A stretch of 36,483 bases of DNA from Bacillus gaemokensis (GTDB lineage Bacteria > Bacillota > Bacilli > Bacillales > Bacillaceae_G). Position 1 is the stretch's first letter; every line of letters begins with the position of its first letter. The translations under genes and the position numbers were made by a program. Positions 36,386 through 36,483 of the stretch are shown piece by piece. The notes beneath the pieces are model-generated. The model was not told where the DNA came from, did not search any database, and was given only the letters and a program-made list of their open reading frames with translations. The stretch covers positions 34,119-70,601 of the forward strand of contig NZ_LTAQ01000013.1 in NCBI RefSeq assembly GCF_001590835.1, written 5' to 3'.

Positions 36386-36437
36386 AAAAACAGCCCTTCA
36401 TTTGACCCTTTTTGGTCAGGTGAAGGGCTATTTTTTT
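36386..36437. terminator. Intrinsic terminator after ypzI
   Basis: Stem AGCCCTTCA-TTGACC / GGTCAGGTGAAGGGCT, then ATTTTTTT on the plus strand; an A run on the left makes it usable from the right as well. The last 46 bases (36438-36483) show no gene that I can support. Confidence 0.8.
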
Positions 36438-36483
36438 CATGTTTTGACAAGTTGCGGTGAGATATGCCTGCATTTGGACAGAC

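Overview
The window looks like core chromosome of a low-GC, spore-forming Firmicute of the Bacillus cereus group. This rests on protein similarity to B. cereus and B. subtilis products as I remember them, on a B. subtilis-like gene order, and on short dispersed intergenic repeats that resemble the bcr repeats of that group. The sequence seems somewhat divergent from typical B. cereus and B. anthracis, so an outlying member such as B. cytotoxicus is possible; that is inference. Almost every gene is on the minus strand. The exceptions are the ypjC-like gene (8381-9262) and ypzI (36236-36370).

Layout from left to right, with genes read right to left. Positions 163-2243 hold the pantothenate operon panB-panC-panD, behind a roughly 265-nt leader that contains an intrinsic terminator. 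Positions 2631-8185 hold a tightly packed operon ypjD-dapB-mgsA-bshB1-bshA-cca-birA, linking lysine/wall precursor synthesis, methylglyoxal, bacillithiol, tRNA maturation and biotin control. Positions 8267-13389 hold accessory membrane and repair genes: a YitT-family protein, a cysteine-free family-4-like uracil-DNA glycosylase, a YugP-type metalloprotease, YpjB, a likely Lit lipoprotein transacylase and YpjA. Positions 13523-15528 encode the menaquinol:cytochrome c reductase QcrABC. Positions 15667-18170 hold ypiF, ypiB (reoY) and the TPR gene ypiA.

Positions 18294-23311 are a shortened aromatic supra-operon, aroC-aroB-hisC-(terminator)-aroA. The cheR, aroH, trp and tyrA genes that lie in this stretch in B. 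subtilis are missing, and repeat fragments sit in two of the gaps. Positions 23616-26681 make nucleoside triphosphates and the menaquinone tail and ring (ndk, hepT, menG, hepS). Then come folE without the usual mtrB partner, hbs, spoIVA, yphF, yphE, a spoVIF-family gene, gpsA, der, and a sporulation-type group (YIEGIA capping subunit, YIEGIA protein, yphA, ypzI).

Functionally the genes serve respiration (menaquinone synthesis feeding QcrABC), cofactors (pantothenate, biotin regulation, folate), redox protection (bacillithiol), envelope biology (DapB, ReoY, Lit) and spore morphogenesis (SpoIVA, SpoVIF, YIEGIA, YpjB). No prophage, transposase gene, CRISPR array, rRNA or tRNA gene was seen. The most interesting points are the panB leader, the cysteine-free glycosylase, the lit gene, the missing tyrA and mtrB, the modular intergenic repeats, and a promoter-terminator unit in front of der. 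I did not find an obviously new multi-gene system.
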